The position numbers and the translations under genes are program-made. The notes beneath the pieces are model-generated. The model was given only the letters and a program-made list of their open reading frames with translations, had not been told where the DNA came from and did no database searches. Source: Plecoglossus altivelis (Eukaryota; Chordata; Actinopteri; Osmeriformes; Plecoglossidae). Taken from it: DNA of 64,000 nucleotides. The stretch covers positions 4,733,490 through 4,797,489 of the forward strand of contig BROE01000023.1 in the NCBI GenBank assembly GCA_036571765.1. The letters are read 5' to 3'. Shown one piece after another: positions 47,401-62,075 of this stretch; positions within the stretch are counted from its first letter, which is position 1; each line of letters opens with the position of its first letter.

Positions 47401-50400
47401 ATTTTCTCTGACAAAAGAAATCTCTGGATTTCTAATATGTGGTTTTACTGGCCTTTGCAAGTCTAGTTTGAACCAGTGACAGCCTCTATCAACTAGTCAT
47501 ACTCCAAAGCCATTGTTGCATAGGGTGGTTCCCTCTGTCAATGTACTCCTTGTTTGCAGTCACATGTAGGCCTTTCTGAACAAAGTCTGAAGTAACATCC
47601 CATCACTTATTGCTTCTGAACCGATGATCCCAAACAAACATGAGGACTGGATCAAGATCATGTTTCCGGATGGTATGATGGTAACCTTGCCTTTCTGCCT
47701 CCCTCCCCCAGGCGCTGAGTCCAGACACGTACCGAGGCAAATATAGAGAGTCCCACCCCGACCCCGCCACAGCGTATGCTGACAACGTGAAAGACATCAT
47801 ACAAAAGGCTCATGCCAGCGGCCAGAAGGTAGAGTGATGAACTGCATCCGCCTTCAGGAGGCTTCAGCTCTGGGCTGGCTGCAGACTTACATAACTGATA
47901 GGCCTTCACAATGGAATACGAGATGCTGTTAGCAAAGAAAATTAAAAAAAAAACGATTTCTCATCGTCAGGGAGACTTTCTAGTTTCTGGGTCCCCAAAG
48001 TCCGTACAGAACCAAGATGTCAGTTTTGTGTTGTTGAATTGGACCGCATCACTCTACTCTCCCATGCACAGGCATCGCAGTGCATCAAGTTGACACCACT
48101 CTCCATGAACCCTCAATAACGTTTTCATCTTCCGTCTCTTCTTCTCTTTCCTCTTCCCGTCTTCTACCGCTGTGTCTCTTGTTTCTCAGGTTGAGGACCG
48201 AAGACTGGGGGGGCTCAGTAGGTGACTTTCTACTGACTACGATTCCTACTGACTACGATTCCCAGGTGCCGCTGCACTGATTCCCTGCACTGGCCCTCTC
48301 ACGGGCTTAACCCTCTGTTCCAGGAACCGCCCACCGCCTCTCTCCGTCGGAAGCGACCAGATTTGATTGTGATGTCTGGCCCACTTCAGTGGGCTGTAGT
48401 CCCACCCTAGGAAGATAGAGGGTGCCGCTAACACCTGGTGGATTTGTGTAAAGACAACCAGGAGGACAGAACAAACCCTCTCTGTATGATAGCGTTCTTT
48501 TATGTTCCCTTGTAACCTTGTTTCCCCTTTTTGACATTGGCACGTCGCATAATCTGTGGTTGAAGAGACTCTGTGACAGCGTCTATCTCTGCAGTTGTGG
48601 GTGTAGAGGGAGCAGCAAGGGGGCATTGGGCAGCACATGCTAATGGCCAAAGTGAGACTTATCATTTCCAGATAGAAGCCAAAGAGATCCCCAAGGTTGT
48701 GTATGGAGTTTTGATCTCAGCCTTGGACTTTGTCGCGCCGTGTCTCAGTCGCTCATCCAGGGGTGTTAAGATTTTGGAGTTCTTTCGTCTGACATTCTGT
48801 TCTCCCATCTAGATTGCTGCTTTTATCGCTGAGTCCCTGCAGAGTTGTGGTGGGCAGGTTATCCCTCCTCCTGGCTACTTCCAACAAGTGGCACAGTACG
48901 TACTCAGCACTCACAAACCACCTAACACTAACCACTCAGTTAAATACTGATCACCTTAACCACTCATTGTCAAGTACTGTTGACAACATGTCAACAGTAC
49001 ATGCTGCGCAAAATTCTCCTTCCTTCCCCATGTTAAGCACATGCTAGATTGCATATGTTAGTTATGTTATCATTGCATCTGATGCAACAGGTTCATATCG
49101 AATGTAATGTCCTGAGTGAGTGTTTGTGTGCAACCTGTTCCCTTTTCCCAGTCATGTCCGACAGGCAGGGGGTTTGTTCATCGCTGACGAGGTCCAGGTG
49201 GGTTTTGGCCGTGTTGGCACCAGCTTCTGGGCATTCCAGCTGCAGGGTGGAGATTTTGTTCCTGATATTGTTACCATGGGCAAACCCATTGGCAATGGCC
49301 ACCCCATGTCCTGTGTGGTGACAACCAGGGAGGTGGCAGAGGCCTTCCAGGCCACTGGGATGGAATACTTCAACACGGTACAGCACAACATTACCACTTT
49401 GTGCCACCTACTGTCATTCTATACCATGGACTATCACATTATGAACTATTTTTTCTACACCATAGACCATTACTTGATATGCCATCACTGTATATACCTT
49501 CATTTGAAACATCTGGCATAATCTTTATGAGTTTTCCAACTGGAAGTTGTTCTAAAATGTGTTTATTGGGCTACTAGGGCCCTTTATATTCAGATATGAT
49601 GCCCAAATTCACTTAGACCCCTCCTCTCCCCAGTCCACTGAACAAGCCCTGTCTGAGTTCCGTCACATTGTGTCAGTGGATCTCTTGGAGAGCGACCAGG
49701 AGATTGCTGTGCCTGTATACTGAACAACAGGGTGTCTGTTTCTCTCCGGGGGTCTGGGCTCGGCTGTCTCAGTTCGGAGGGAACCCAGTGTCCTGTGCCA
49801 TCGGCCTGGCCGTGCTGGACGTGATCCAGAAGGAGGACCTCCAGAGCAACGCCCTCCGCGTTGGGGCATACCTGAACAGGCTGCTTGAGCAGCAGAAGGA
49901 CAAGCACGCCCTGGTGGGAGATGTCAGGTACCTGCACATACACACACATCTACATACAGTATAGACAACACATGCAACACATTCACACACTTCTCTACAC
50001 AACACACTTACTCCAGCACACAAGATCCACACACACACATCTACATATAATATATACACTCAGGCCCACAACACACACACACATCTACTGTACATACAGT
50101 ACAGGACGTGTCCACTGAATAATAAAGTATCACTGTTGTGCACACACCTAGCAAACTACTTATCAGATTTATGGTTTTGTAATCTGTAACTGGTTTGGAT
50201 TGAGCTCCAGTGTGTCCTTATTAAGCATGCTTGTTTTTTATTGATTCGTAGATTAGCCTTTATCAAACTAGTTCAAAATGTCTTCAAAGCACAAAGTATA
50301 AAGTTGCAAGTTGTGCAACGACAGACAATGCTGCATGCAGTTGAAACAGAGACAGAGATAAAGTGATTGTGCCTCTTCAGTGGGTCATGATATTATGTGG

Positions 50401-51869
50401 TCTGCTAGGGGGCGGGGACTGTTTGTAGGGGTGGAGCTTGTGAGGGACAGGGTGAAGCTGACGCCAGCGACCGCAGAAGCCCAGGAGATCATATACAAGT
50501 GAGTGTGTCACCATTTTCATGTCACTAAACGTAGAACAATACTTTCCGTTTAAGGTGTGTCTGAACAAGTCATTACTGCGTGAGTGGCCGTGGCCTTCAG
50601 TCAAGAAGGTGTCATTTATTTGATTAAACATAGAATCCACAAAGGATTCCTTTCTGATTGTAGAACCGGAAGAGCGGCAATGGAGTTAATGTTGCTGCGG
50701 TGGCGGCTGTTTTTTGGTTGTTTGTAGACTGAAGGAGCAACGCATTCTCCTAAGTGCGGACGGTCCTCACCGCAACGTGCTCAAATTCAAACCTCCCTTG
50801 TGCTTTACTGAGGACGACTGTGACTTTGTGGTGCAGAGGATTGACCAGATTCTCACAGGTACTCTCAAACTCCTAAATTGCACCGATCCAGCTCGTCAGA
50901 ATGCTGACCATACCATGGTCTCAAATCTGTCAGAAGGATGTTGTATAACACCCAGCGTTCCATTTGTTTAAACGGTTGGAACGTATGTTTGTGTTGAGCA
51001 ATCAGCTGTACTCCTCTTAGAAGACCTCCTGCACAGTCATCTCAATTATCTCCCATAGTAACCATACATATCCAGACTCAAATCCTTCTTAGAATATACA
51101 GGCCTGGCAGTGTTGTTGGTCAAGGGCCTATACCAGGGGTGTCGGACTCCGGTCCTCGAGGGCCGTTGTCCTTAAAGTTTTCGATGTTTCCCTGCTCCAG
51201 CACACCTGATTCTAATGATGGGTCGTTATTAGGCTTCCACAGCGCTTGATAACAACCCATTCATTAGAATCAGGTGTGCTGGAGTAGGGAAACATCGAAA
51301 ACCTTCAGGAGGAAGGTTAGGAGGACCTGAGTTTGACACCCCTGGCCTATACCATGGTGGCTACGGCCTTACTGCAGGGACTCAGGTTTGATTGCGGTCC
51401 TGGCCTCTCACCTACATTTCCTGTCACAAAAGCAGGACAAGCCGAAAGGCTCAACAAATACACCTATAATTATGAAGACACCCTTCATTCTCTTAAGTTC
51501 TTTCCAATTCAAAAGAAACATTGAACTAAGAATAGCCGGGTCTTAGTGCCTTTCAAGCGATGAAACTATTCAAACACTGAGCTGTTAACAGTGTGTTAAC
51601 ACTGTGACAAAGCATCAGTTGTCTAGTTCTTGTGTCTCAACGGCTTAGGAAGAGCTTGCCTTTTGTTGGCCTGTAATGTCGATGTTTCTTGATATTTAGA
51701 TCTTGAGAATGCCCTGGGCCTACACCTTCCTGGACTAGAAAACACAGAGAATGGAGGCAGTAAAAGGAAGGTCTCTGTTGAAGAAAGCAGACACCAAACA
51801 AATGGAAAAGGACCCAGCAAGGAGGCCTCTCTGCCAGCCTCCAAGCTGACCAAGAGAATAAGGACATAG
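44424..51869 (+). CDS. etnppl: Ethanolamine-phosphate phospho-lyase (complete, 12 exons, 492 aa)
   Basis: PLP enzyme of the class III aminotransferase fold that breaks phosphoethanolamine into acetaldehyde, ammonia and phosphate. Exons: 44424-44482, 45372-45490, 45824-45983, 46781-46855, 47151-47244, 47712-47828, 48813-48895, 49152-49377, 49773-49927, 50409-50498, 50728-50858, 51700-51869; phases are consistent and sum to 1,479 nt including TAG. The N-terminus (LRKKHIGPSCKVFF) matches the family. Visible are GSEAND (about 113-118), AYHGH (139-143), ADEVQVGFGR with Asp248, and the Schiff-base Lys280 in VTMGKP. NTFGGNP spans the exon 8/9 joint. Length is close to human ETNPPL (499). A basic C-terminal tail (SKRK…KRIRT) resembles ETNPPL rather than PHYKPL. 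The donor of exon 7 is placed at 48896 because that keeps frame and alignment; a donor four bases later breaks the frame. The fish chain has Asn138 where I recall His in human. Confidence 0.95.
45555..45605. repeat. (CTATA)n simple repeat
   Basis: CTATACTATACTATACTATA followed by imperfect copies, in etnppl intron 2. Confidence 0.85.
49928..50115. repeat. CA-rich simple repeat
   Basis: Imperfect (CA)n with two longer near-copies of CACACACATCTACATA, in the etnppl intron right after the donor at 49928. Confidence 0.8.
51134..51344. mobile_element. hAT-type miniature element (MITE), 211 bp, in etnppl intron 11
   Basis: Ends are CAGGGGTGTCGGACTC and GAGTTTGACACCCCTG, near-perfect terminal inverted repeats of hAT type. 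They are flanked by a perfect 8-bp target duplication, gcctatac, at 51126-51133 and 51345-51352. The interior is also a long imperfect palindrome: TCCAGCACACCTGATTCTAA on the left and its inverse on the right. No coding capacity. It lies between exons 50728-50858 and 51700-51869. The family is common in teleost genomes (memory). Confidence 0.9.
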
Positions 51870-52215
51870 AGGAGGAGTCTTAAGACACCGTTCGATACTT
51901 GAGGAAGTGCCACATGGCTCATCCTGCTTGAAACGGATACACCAAGTGGATTTGTGAAGTGTTTTGCATGAAACAATATGAACGACACATATAATGCAGT
52001 GTCTTCTCAGGTTAAATAATTTTTTTTAGTTGCAGAAGGGATGAATTAAGACTTGATAATAGGTTTATCAAGTGGTTACAGATAGATTTCTTTGTAGTTT
52101 TAAAATGTTCCATGATAGAATTGTATGTGAACTAAAGTGTTAACGATATTGTTGTTTATCAACTCATCCATTTACGTATTATAATTACTTATGCCCCATG
52201 ACTTTTAGTACTAAT

Positions 52216-52221
52216 ATTAAA
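52216..52221 (+). terminator. Candidate polyA signal of etnppl (ATTAAA)
   Basis: ATTAAA about 350 bp after the etnppl stop is the first standard or near-standard signal downstream. No AATAAA is seen before the convergent ostc 3' end. Assigned by position only. Confidence 0.45.
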
Positions 52222-52485
52222 TACATGATACTGTAACTGTCTGACAGGAGGAGTATGTATTATTCTAATCTACCAGCCTATTGGATATGCATGTGTACCA
52301 TGCAAGCTGAGGCCCAACACACTGTCCTGGTCTCAAATGCCAGGGCAGCTACATTAGATTAGGGCTCGGGCCCTTTGCATGCAAGATGAAGGGTATGGTA
52401 CTGTCATGTTTATGATTATTAGTATTATTTGCCTATGGTGGTGTATAAATAAGTATACATTCAAAAAACGTGTTATACATTTTTT

Positions 52486-52491
52486 TTTATT
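52486..52491 (-). terminator. Candidate polyA signal of ostc (AATAAA on minus strand)
   Basis: tttatt on the plus strand (AATAAA on minus) lies about 430 bp past the ostc stop, embedded in a T-rich tract. It would leave the convergent etnppl and ostc transcripts ending within roughly 250 bp of each other. Confidence 0.45.
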
Positions 52492-52918
52492 ACTATTGCC
52501 ATTTGATTCTGGAAAGAAAGTATTTCCAGTCTTAGTAGAAAAAACGTCACAACATGCTTAAAGGCATTTTCAAGAACATGTCTACAAAACATCAATTGAA
52601 AAACTGCTGCAAACCCCACTAACATTTGCTTGGTGGCAATAATAACTTCATTTGAGAAAAGTGCCCACTCCCTAACAATGGCTGCATCTCAACAGACCAC
52701 GGACTCCTCACGTCCTACAGAGAGGACAACAATCTTAAAGGGAAATCTAAGTACTATTACCACAGGAAGGGAAATCATAGGTGTGTTTTCTTGGAGAAGT
52801 TCAATGCTTTTTCATTTCTAAACTGTCTGGGTTCCGTTGAGGCTTAAGTCTGTAGCAAAGCCTGAGTGTACAGCTGCCTGCAGGGTCCACACAACTGCTC
52901 CTCGTGTGCCAATCTCCT

Positions 52919-53948
<1,030 letters not shown>

Positions 53949-54610
53949 TTTTGCAATATTCTTTTTGGTTCTGGACTTCGGGCTACGGTGGTCGGTATGA
54001 AGTAGATAGGTCGACGTGTCCAGGAAGTTAAGACTGAGCAACCTAAAAACCAACAATAACTCTACACAGCCCCCTCTAGTGGCAGCATTGGGTCTAGACG
54101 AGGGTAAACAAAAAACATGATTTACTTTTAATTTTCCTGTTCGGACTCTTTTAAGAAGCACTTGTGTCCGTGGTGCACCTGGTGAATGAGACGTCGGCAA
54201 CATGATTCGGTCAGTACACCTAATCACACATCAAGAGTTATACTGGAGTAAAAGTTCCAGTGATGTGAACTAGTCAAGAAATCCTGGACGATAGTGCCCG
54301 TCAAGGTTCGCTGAATTTAGTTTACTATGATCATCGACGTGTAGTGTTTATAAAAAACAGTTAACAGTCTTCAGAGCATTGCATTAACTTGTAGTTCATT
54401 AACATCCCACTGATCAATAGTGCTTATTTCATTCAAGCATCTGAATTGCATGAACATTTAGCCTACCGAACATAATCACTCTCAAAACTCCTCACCATTA
54501 ATGCAATTTGCTGCTGTAACATGTCCACAACCAGTATTTATTTAGCAGTCCATCATTTAACAGCACATATATAAACACAAAGGCAGGACAAAGTATTATT
54601 CCCCATTTCT

Positions 54611-54616
54611 TTTATT
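54611..54616 (-). terminator. PolyA signal of rpl34 (AATAAA on minus strand)
   Basis: tttatt on the plus strand reads AATAAA in the rpl34 direction, about 20 bp past the stop codon. Such a very short 3' UTR is typical for ribosomal-protein mRNAs. Confidence 0.75.
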
Positions 54617-54636
54617 GTCGCAGTACAAATACACAT

Positions 54637-55779
<1,143 letters not shown>

Positions 55780-56262
55780 TCAGTACGATACATTGCACGC
55801 ACAAATCAAGCATACTACACTTGCTCTTAGGCATGCCTGGTCAAGCAAGCTACTGAACATAGCCAACAGTATAACTTGCGCCGTACTCAGATATATCTTC
55901 ACTTGATAGACAATTGAATATGTATTGCAGTAGCACGCGAACTTCCTAAATAAAATGCCTAAATAGCTGCTGAAATTGACATGAAATTATATGACAAACA
56001 CATAGAACTACGCTTGCTTTCTTGCCATGTATTGGCAAACTAGCTACTAGCGTCGTTAGCATTTCAGCCTTCCATGGCCGATATGGAGACACCTAAACAC
56101 ATTACTGGAAAACGACCAAGTGACCAAATATACAGATCCAATAATGTACAAATAACTCAAAAATATGTTGTTGATCTTGGAAATACTGTAAGATGTGATT
56201 AACAACAGGATTGCAATAGATTATATGATTAATTTTGGGAGAGTAATGCTAGGACGCCATAC

Positions 56263-56291
56263 CAGTTATCACCGAGACCGGAAGAGGAAGG
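56263..56291 (-). other. rpl34: Candidate rpl34 leader exon with 5'TOP start
   Basis: On the minus strand the sequence CCTTCCTCTTCCGG begins near 56291 and ends at a donor (aactg|gtatgg) at 56263. An oligopyrimidine start is the hallmark of vertebrate ribosomal-protein mRNAs. It would splice to the acceptor at 55760-55761, seven bases before the ATG, giving a leader of about 36 nt. Confidence 0.6.
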
Positions 56292-57899
56292 ACAATCCTC
56301 AGCGTCAAATTTAAAGTAATGTTTGCAGTGAATATACCATGCCAACTCGACTGCCATCTAGAGGTGATTTTGTAATTTTGCTGTCCAAAACACATGGGAT
56401 TTGAGTGATCACAAAATATTCCGTGAATCACGCTTCTTCTGCGCTCAAAGTAAAGAGGTGCTTCTGTAATAAAAACATTAAACTGGACCAGAATATCTAT
56501 TAGCGGTTGTTTGGTTAATTCAGTTCCACATCCTCATCACACGTCAATGTACATTCAATCGTTTAGCCTACCACAAACGGAGTCCTTCAGTGTATGATTC
56601 GCTATCAACTGGGCCGCAGGGTTGAGCCACGGAGACTCTAGAAGAACCGCCGGCAGTGACTTGGCACACCAGGATTCTAACGATTGAACGAATACTGTAA
56701 AGTACTGACGGTAACATCAATTTATAATAAATGGTACATTCAAAATTTCCATCAGATGGCAGCACTCTCCTCCCAGAATTATCAGATGGCCCCATCGTCA
56801 GAACAACGGCAAAATGCTTTCATCAGATTATACACGGTGAATAACGGTACATAAACCGTATATACATATATGTAGGGGTGAGTAAAATACACTGTTACAC
56901 ATAGCACATTGCATCTTTTAGAAACAAGCTGGTTGTGCTGCATGCCAGACAAAAAACGATTGTTTTGTATCTCTGAGGATTGCAATGTGCACAATCAACA
57001 CAAAATCAAATGCAAATTCATCAAGGCCTGTATTAATCCTTCATCCCAAACATATTCCTTGTCACCATATCGAAGAAATATGCACACCATATTCATTCTA
57101 AACCTGTTAACCATAGGTCTTAAGGTGACAGCTGTGAGACCCCAATGACATCAGTTGGATCTTTCTGGACACACGTCTCTCCTTAGTCTCCTCTGGTGGA
57201 GACCAGAGTATCACCTTAAGTGCACTTGATTACACAATCCTCTCCGGCCCCCTCTCTGTATCTCCTTAGGGCTGGTGTGTAATCTGCTGAGATTTAAACC
57301 TGCTGCTTCTGGTTAATAAATCCCACTGCGATTAAAATAGGATTAGAGTTCTGCTTTCCAGCCTAATGACACAGGAGCATGAAACAATTTTTTTTTATTT
57401 TCAACATTTTTCTCCTAGTCGTCTCTTATTTGTTCGCCTCTCGTCATGAAAGGTCCAGACGGGACACGTTACTTACTTCCTGCCCCCAGACCTCCTGTCT
57501 GCTGGCCTGCAGGTCCTGCCATCTGTAGGGTTGGGGTGCTGACATGAGGATTAACTTTATAATGCAGCACACACCCAGTATCACTGCGACTCCCAGTAGC
57601 ATTACAGACTTTTGCGCAGATAACCGCAAAAGACAGTGGGGTCCTTGTTGAGAACAAGAACGCACAAGATTATCTGGGTATCCACTGTCATAACAGATGA
57701 CACATGATAGTAACATTTACTTGGTCTTGGCTTTGCTGAACACGCAGACATATTTAGTGATCGCAATGAGTTTCATCAGCGGATGACTGCTTTTAAAAGC
57801 TTTTAAGTATTTATAAGGCCAATATTAGCATTCGTCTTTGGCAGTAATGGCCCTTCAGAATGTTCTCTCCCATAGAAGACAAGAGCCTCACATAACCAA

Positions 57900-57966
57900 A
57901 CAATAGCAGAAAGACTCCTTGATCTGCAGCCAAATGCTTGACCACTAAGCTATACCTGCCTCCCGA
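57900..57966 (-). mobile_element. tRNA-derived SINE fragment
   Basis: On the minus strand it reads GGCAGGTATAGCTTAGTGGT, then CAAGCATTTGGCTGCAGATCAAGG. This is a tRNA-like A box with a degraded B-box region. No full tail is seen. Confidence 0.55.
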
Positions 57967-60674
57967 CATAGTGATAGTCATCATTCCCCAGGATAAAGTG
58001 GAAACAGAACTATACGACTGTGACGGTGGAGGCAGCAGCAACATTAAATGCATGTCTACTGTTAACAGATAAAGATAAAACCCCCATCAAGACAAGGGCA
58101 TGTGATCAGACCTCTGACTAGCAAGCAACATCCTCAAACAACCTGCTACATTTTTACATGTCTACAACTGCATTTGTTCCCACTCAGTCAAAAACCGAAA
58201 CATGAACAACGTCATAATCTGTATCTGTGCCGTCCTTAAAAGTCTCCTTACATCATACCATGTCACTGAGCTTGAACACTGAAGCTAATGTCTGTTTTCA
58301 GTAAGGACCCCCCATCTATGGTAAATAGTGGATGGGACAAACAGATCAATAGTATTCTAGTTGCCCTTGAACATGGCTCCTGCATGGCTGCTGATGCATC
58401 CATCAGACTGTCCATCCATCCATCTGTCCATCAATCTGTCCCCCTCTCTATCCATCCATCTTTTTAGTGTCCTTTCTAACTCTCTTTCTAATATAGCATG
58501 AAGAGAAATAAAAAACATTCAATGCCAGCGCAATTGAGCACAATGTCAATACTATGCCTGCTATCATGGCCACAAGATCCCATGGATTCTGCTTGGTTTG
58601 GGTGAGTGTTTCGACAAAGTGTTTGAAGTGAAAGTGAGCATCATCAAGGTGTCACAAGACATTGCAGTAATGCAGTGTGCTCCAAACGAGGGAGCAGCAC
58701 TGCAGCGCATCAGTTCCACGTGACAGTGGTACGCTGGTGGAAGCTAGTGTCTCACTTTCACTGCCTGGGTCTACTCAGCCGCTGTGTTTACCGATGAGAC
58801 CTGGCTGTGGATTAGCGCTCTGCTAATCCCTTTAGCGGGACCACGAAGATGAATATTCCCATGTAGCCAACAACCCCCTCCCCCCCAGCCTCTTCTGCTC
58901 AGTGGTTTCGTCCATCTGCATAGGAGTGTTCTGTATTTCAAATCTGTTTTTATACCTTGCCAAAACCAGACTGATCATCCTTTCCCAAGTACTCTTTTTT
59001 CACAGACCTACACTACTGACTATCTGCTTATAAGCCTACTGCATGATGACTGGTTACTTGATACACTCATATAAACTGCAAAGGAGTGCTGAAAATAACA
59101 TCATGTTTTTAATCAAGAATCTCTTAATTCATCGTAAACATTGTCGAGCTCATATTGCCAGTTGGTCTTTCTGAGGTCTCTTCGAGCCTCTTTGGCCAAT
59201 TGGGGTTAAAGAGATTAAGAAAGAGAAGGAAGTCCTTCTGTACGACTTTCATTGTCTCCATCACCAAGTGCCCCGGACAATAGCCACTGTTTCATGACAT
59301 GTATTCAATAAAAACAACTTTACCAGCCCCCTGCACCTCTATATTTCCCTCCAGCCCCTGCCCCTCCACCCCCTTACCCCCCTGTCCCATTGCTGACAAA
59401 TCCGCACAACTATGTGGAACACAAAAGCTTGGATTTAGCGGCTGGCTTGCCCTGAGAGTGGGATAGGGGTAGTTGGGCCTGGGTGGATCATTCTGTTGTT
59501 TTGTTCCCGGACGATTTCAGGGAAATCAAAACAAGCGCCCACCCTGACTAGTCATCACTTTTCCGCCGGAGATGCAGCCAGATCTGCAGCCAGATCTGAG
59601 CGGTCCAATGAGAAGGTGAGCCTCTGTGGCATTGTTGGGAAAATAGCTGACTGTTTGACGGGAGCTCATCAGACGCTTGCCACAGAAGAATCCTGGTCAC
59701 GTATTTCCCATGAAGAGACGCAGCACCTAACTTCTGTTCAGAGAGCATGACCCCCACGTGAGCTTGCAGGCAGTCGCCTCATCTGTTCACGTGCTGCGTG
59801 GAGTCACGAACGCCGTCCTTCCGTTGGTTGCAATCGGAGAAAATGACAAGATCAGATCATATGAAAGGCAGGTTCTAATCAAAACACCTCCTGGAGATCT
59901 CCAGGGCCAAAATGTTAACATTGGCTTCATCTGAATACAAATGGCATAATGCTGACGCATGAAAAGCGTGTAGGACTATAATAATGTCCCAGCCTTCTAA
60001 TTGATCTTGTGGCAGAAAACTCAGCCTGCATCTAGCCTTCTGTTCTCACATTGTAGTTAACTGATCATACGGACAAAAGTTTAAGCCAAGGGGAAAAAAA
60101 CGGTTGGCAAGGAAGAGTGATCGTGAAAGACACCTTTCGATCCATTGTGAGAAGTGCACACCAATGCATAATGGATCAGGCGGAGCAATTAAACACTGAA
60201 TCACTTGCAAGTAAATGAGTGCCCCTGTGGGCGTCCTGCGAACAGAAAACGTTCAATGCCACAATAGAGTGAGAAGAACACTTTCACTGTCCAAGGATGA
60301 TGTAAAGGTGTTACATTATTAAGGAAGTGTTGCTCAGGAGCTCTGGGGGTACGTTCAAGACTGCATGACTGAGCTGCAGAAGATTCTGCTGATGTATTTA
60401 CCCTGTGCATTTATGTAACAGACTGTCAGTGCTTTGGTGCATAAATTCCTATTTCAGTCTCTACCACAGAACTAACAATAACAGTAACTAAGTTAACAAC
60501 TTAAGGTTGAGGCCCTAGTGTGTCTATGACGAAGAAGCATATGAATATAGATGTATTTAATCTCCTGGACCAAACAAACTGGTGGATCATACCTATGTTT
60601 AAATAATGTTACAGCCATTCTTTGCCTGTTTGAGCCGTGGAAAATACTTCATGTTCAAGTTTGCTTATCGTCAT

Positions 60675-60724
60675 ATATATATATATCTATATATCTATAT
60701 ATAGATATATAGATATATATATAT
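60675..60724. repeat. Perfect 50-bp AT-rich palindrome
   Basis: ATAT tracts with CTATATAT on the left mirrored by ATATATAG on the right. The sequence is its own reverse complement from 60675 to 60724, centred between 60699 and 60700, with no spacer. Confidence 0.9.
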
Positions 60725-61959
60725 TGGCACAAGTCTAGAAATATCAAATTCTTACTTGCATGGATTTGACAGAAAATCTGGACAATATGCATACTGTCAA
60801 TAGAATTGTACATACTATAATAAAACAATACTGTTATTAAAATGATTTTGCTTGCTGTTGTGGGTCCTAAGGCTTCAGTAAAGATGAAAACCCTATTCCA
60901 GGAAAAGGGGGTAATTTCCATGTAGTTTTGCAGAGGCCACTATTTGACACTTGAGAGGCCATAATTGATGGACTGTGATGGTTAAAGCTTAAAGGAAGAG
61001 TTTAAAACAAAACCAGGTTTGACATCTAATGCTGTTAGATGAAGATCCATCCAGGTCCTAGCTCTGCCATCTGCGGGAGGGAGCTGTCCACCCATGGTGA
61101 TCTGTCAATACATGGGCAGTGACTGGGTGTTGAAAATGGGCTGGCAGACTAGCTGTCTGTCTGCCTCTGTTCCACGTTAGGTGATTGGTAGCAGAGTAAA
61201 GGAAAAGAGAGGCCAATCAATGAGGTCAGTGAATCGTGATTTATTATCCAATGTGAGGGCATTAGTGTCACACATACTTTGTCATGCTGCGCAGAGATTG
61301 CATGTCTCTGCCTACTCAACACAGATGATTTGGCCAGTGTGTTTATACTCAGTCCTGGTGAGGGATTTTTGATAGGGGAAAAAAAGCAAATCTAGGCACC
61401 CAGGGGTTAAAGATCTGAAGGTCAGGTCTCTGCTGAATCAGTTACAACCTTGTGTTATCAACTGGTACTACTAACACAGGTTGACCTTGAAGCTCTGCAG
61501 GCACACTGTATGCTAGGCACAGACTCAATGTCTGATCTGTAACCTCCATCGTGACCTTGAAGTTATGCGGGTGTAGTTAGCCATTAAGTCACATCACTCA
61601 ACTCAAACATCGAATCGTTCATTCACAAAAACCTTAGTCAGTTGTCTCACTGTCAGCCAAGGTGGAAATACCGCCATTGCATATGCGTGTAACCACGGCA
61701 ACTCCTCCATCCACGGCAGGGTATATACGACGAGCGACACTGCAGGAGACTGCCCGTGGCCACGTTCGCGTCGTCTGCTTCTCACCTTAACAGCCTCGCA
61801 TACTCACGTGGTCACAGCCCAACGCTGTCTTTGCGGTGTCGAGTCTTTTATGCAAGATTAGTGAGGCGTTTTCGACAAGAAGTATTTCTCTGCGAAATGG
61901 GAGGGTTGGTGCTCTGAGAGGTGAGCGTTTGCAACCAGTTTGTCGGAGCTCCTCCTCTA

Positions 61960-62075
61960 ACGGCGGAGCGGGTAGAAACATCACATCTGCTCAATGAGAG
62001 CAAAAGGGCACGAGAGAGGACACCTCAACATCAACCTGCTGCGTTACCTTTGCTGTTCCCTCGCCTCTATTTAAG
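61960..62075 (+). other. slc24a2: Candidate 5' UTR exon of slc24a2
   Basis: A consensus donor (tttaag|gtaagaaatg) ends at 62075 in a locally GC-richer stretch rich in CpG (about 61720-62060). The next strong acceptor is at 62830-62831 (tgactgtaacag), leading into the exon with the start codon. The start of this exon is not determined; the left bound is a guess. A gtatatac string near 61722 could be a TATA element but is unproven. Confidence 0.45.

Larger units (their letters stand above)
56300..61950. other. Intergenic interval between rpl34 and slc24a2 (about 5.6 kb)
   Basis: No gene is supported on either strand; the longest frames (75-90 codons) lack any familiar motif. It holds a SINE remnant near 57.93 kb, a TCCATC repeat near 58.40-58.46 kb and the AT palindrome at 60675-60724. 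Promoter or enhancer elements for the divergent genes must lie here but are not recognisable by eye. Confidence 0.6.

Noticed and set aside
44424..51869. Alternative name phykpl for the PLP enzyme gene
   Set aside because: The N-terminus, the basic C-terminal tail and the ostc/rpl34/col25a1 neighbours fit etnppl; phykpl neighbours col23a1 in human (memory).
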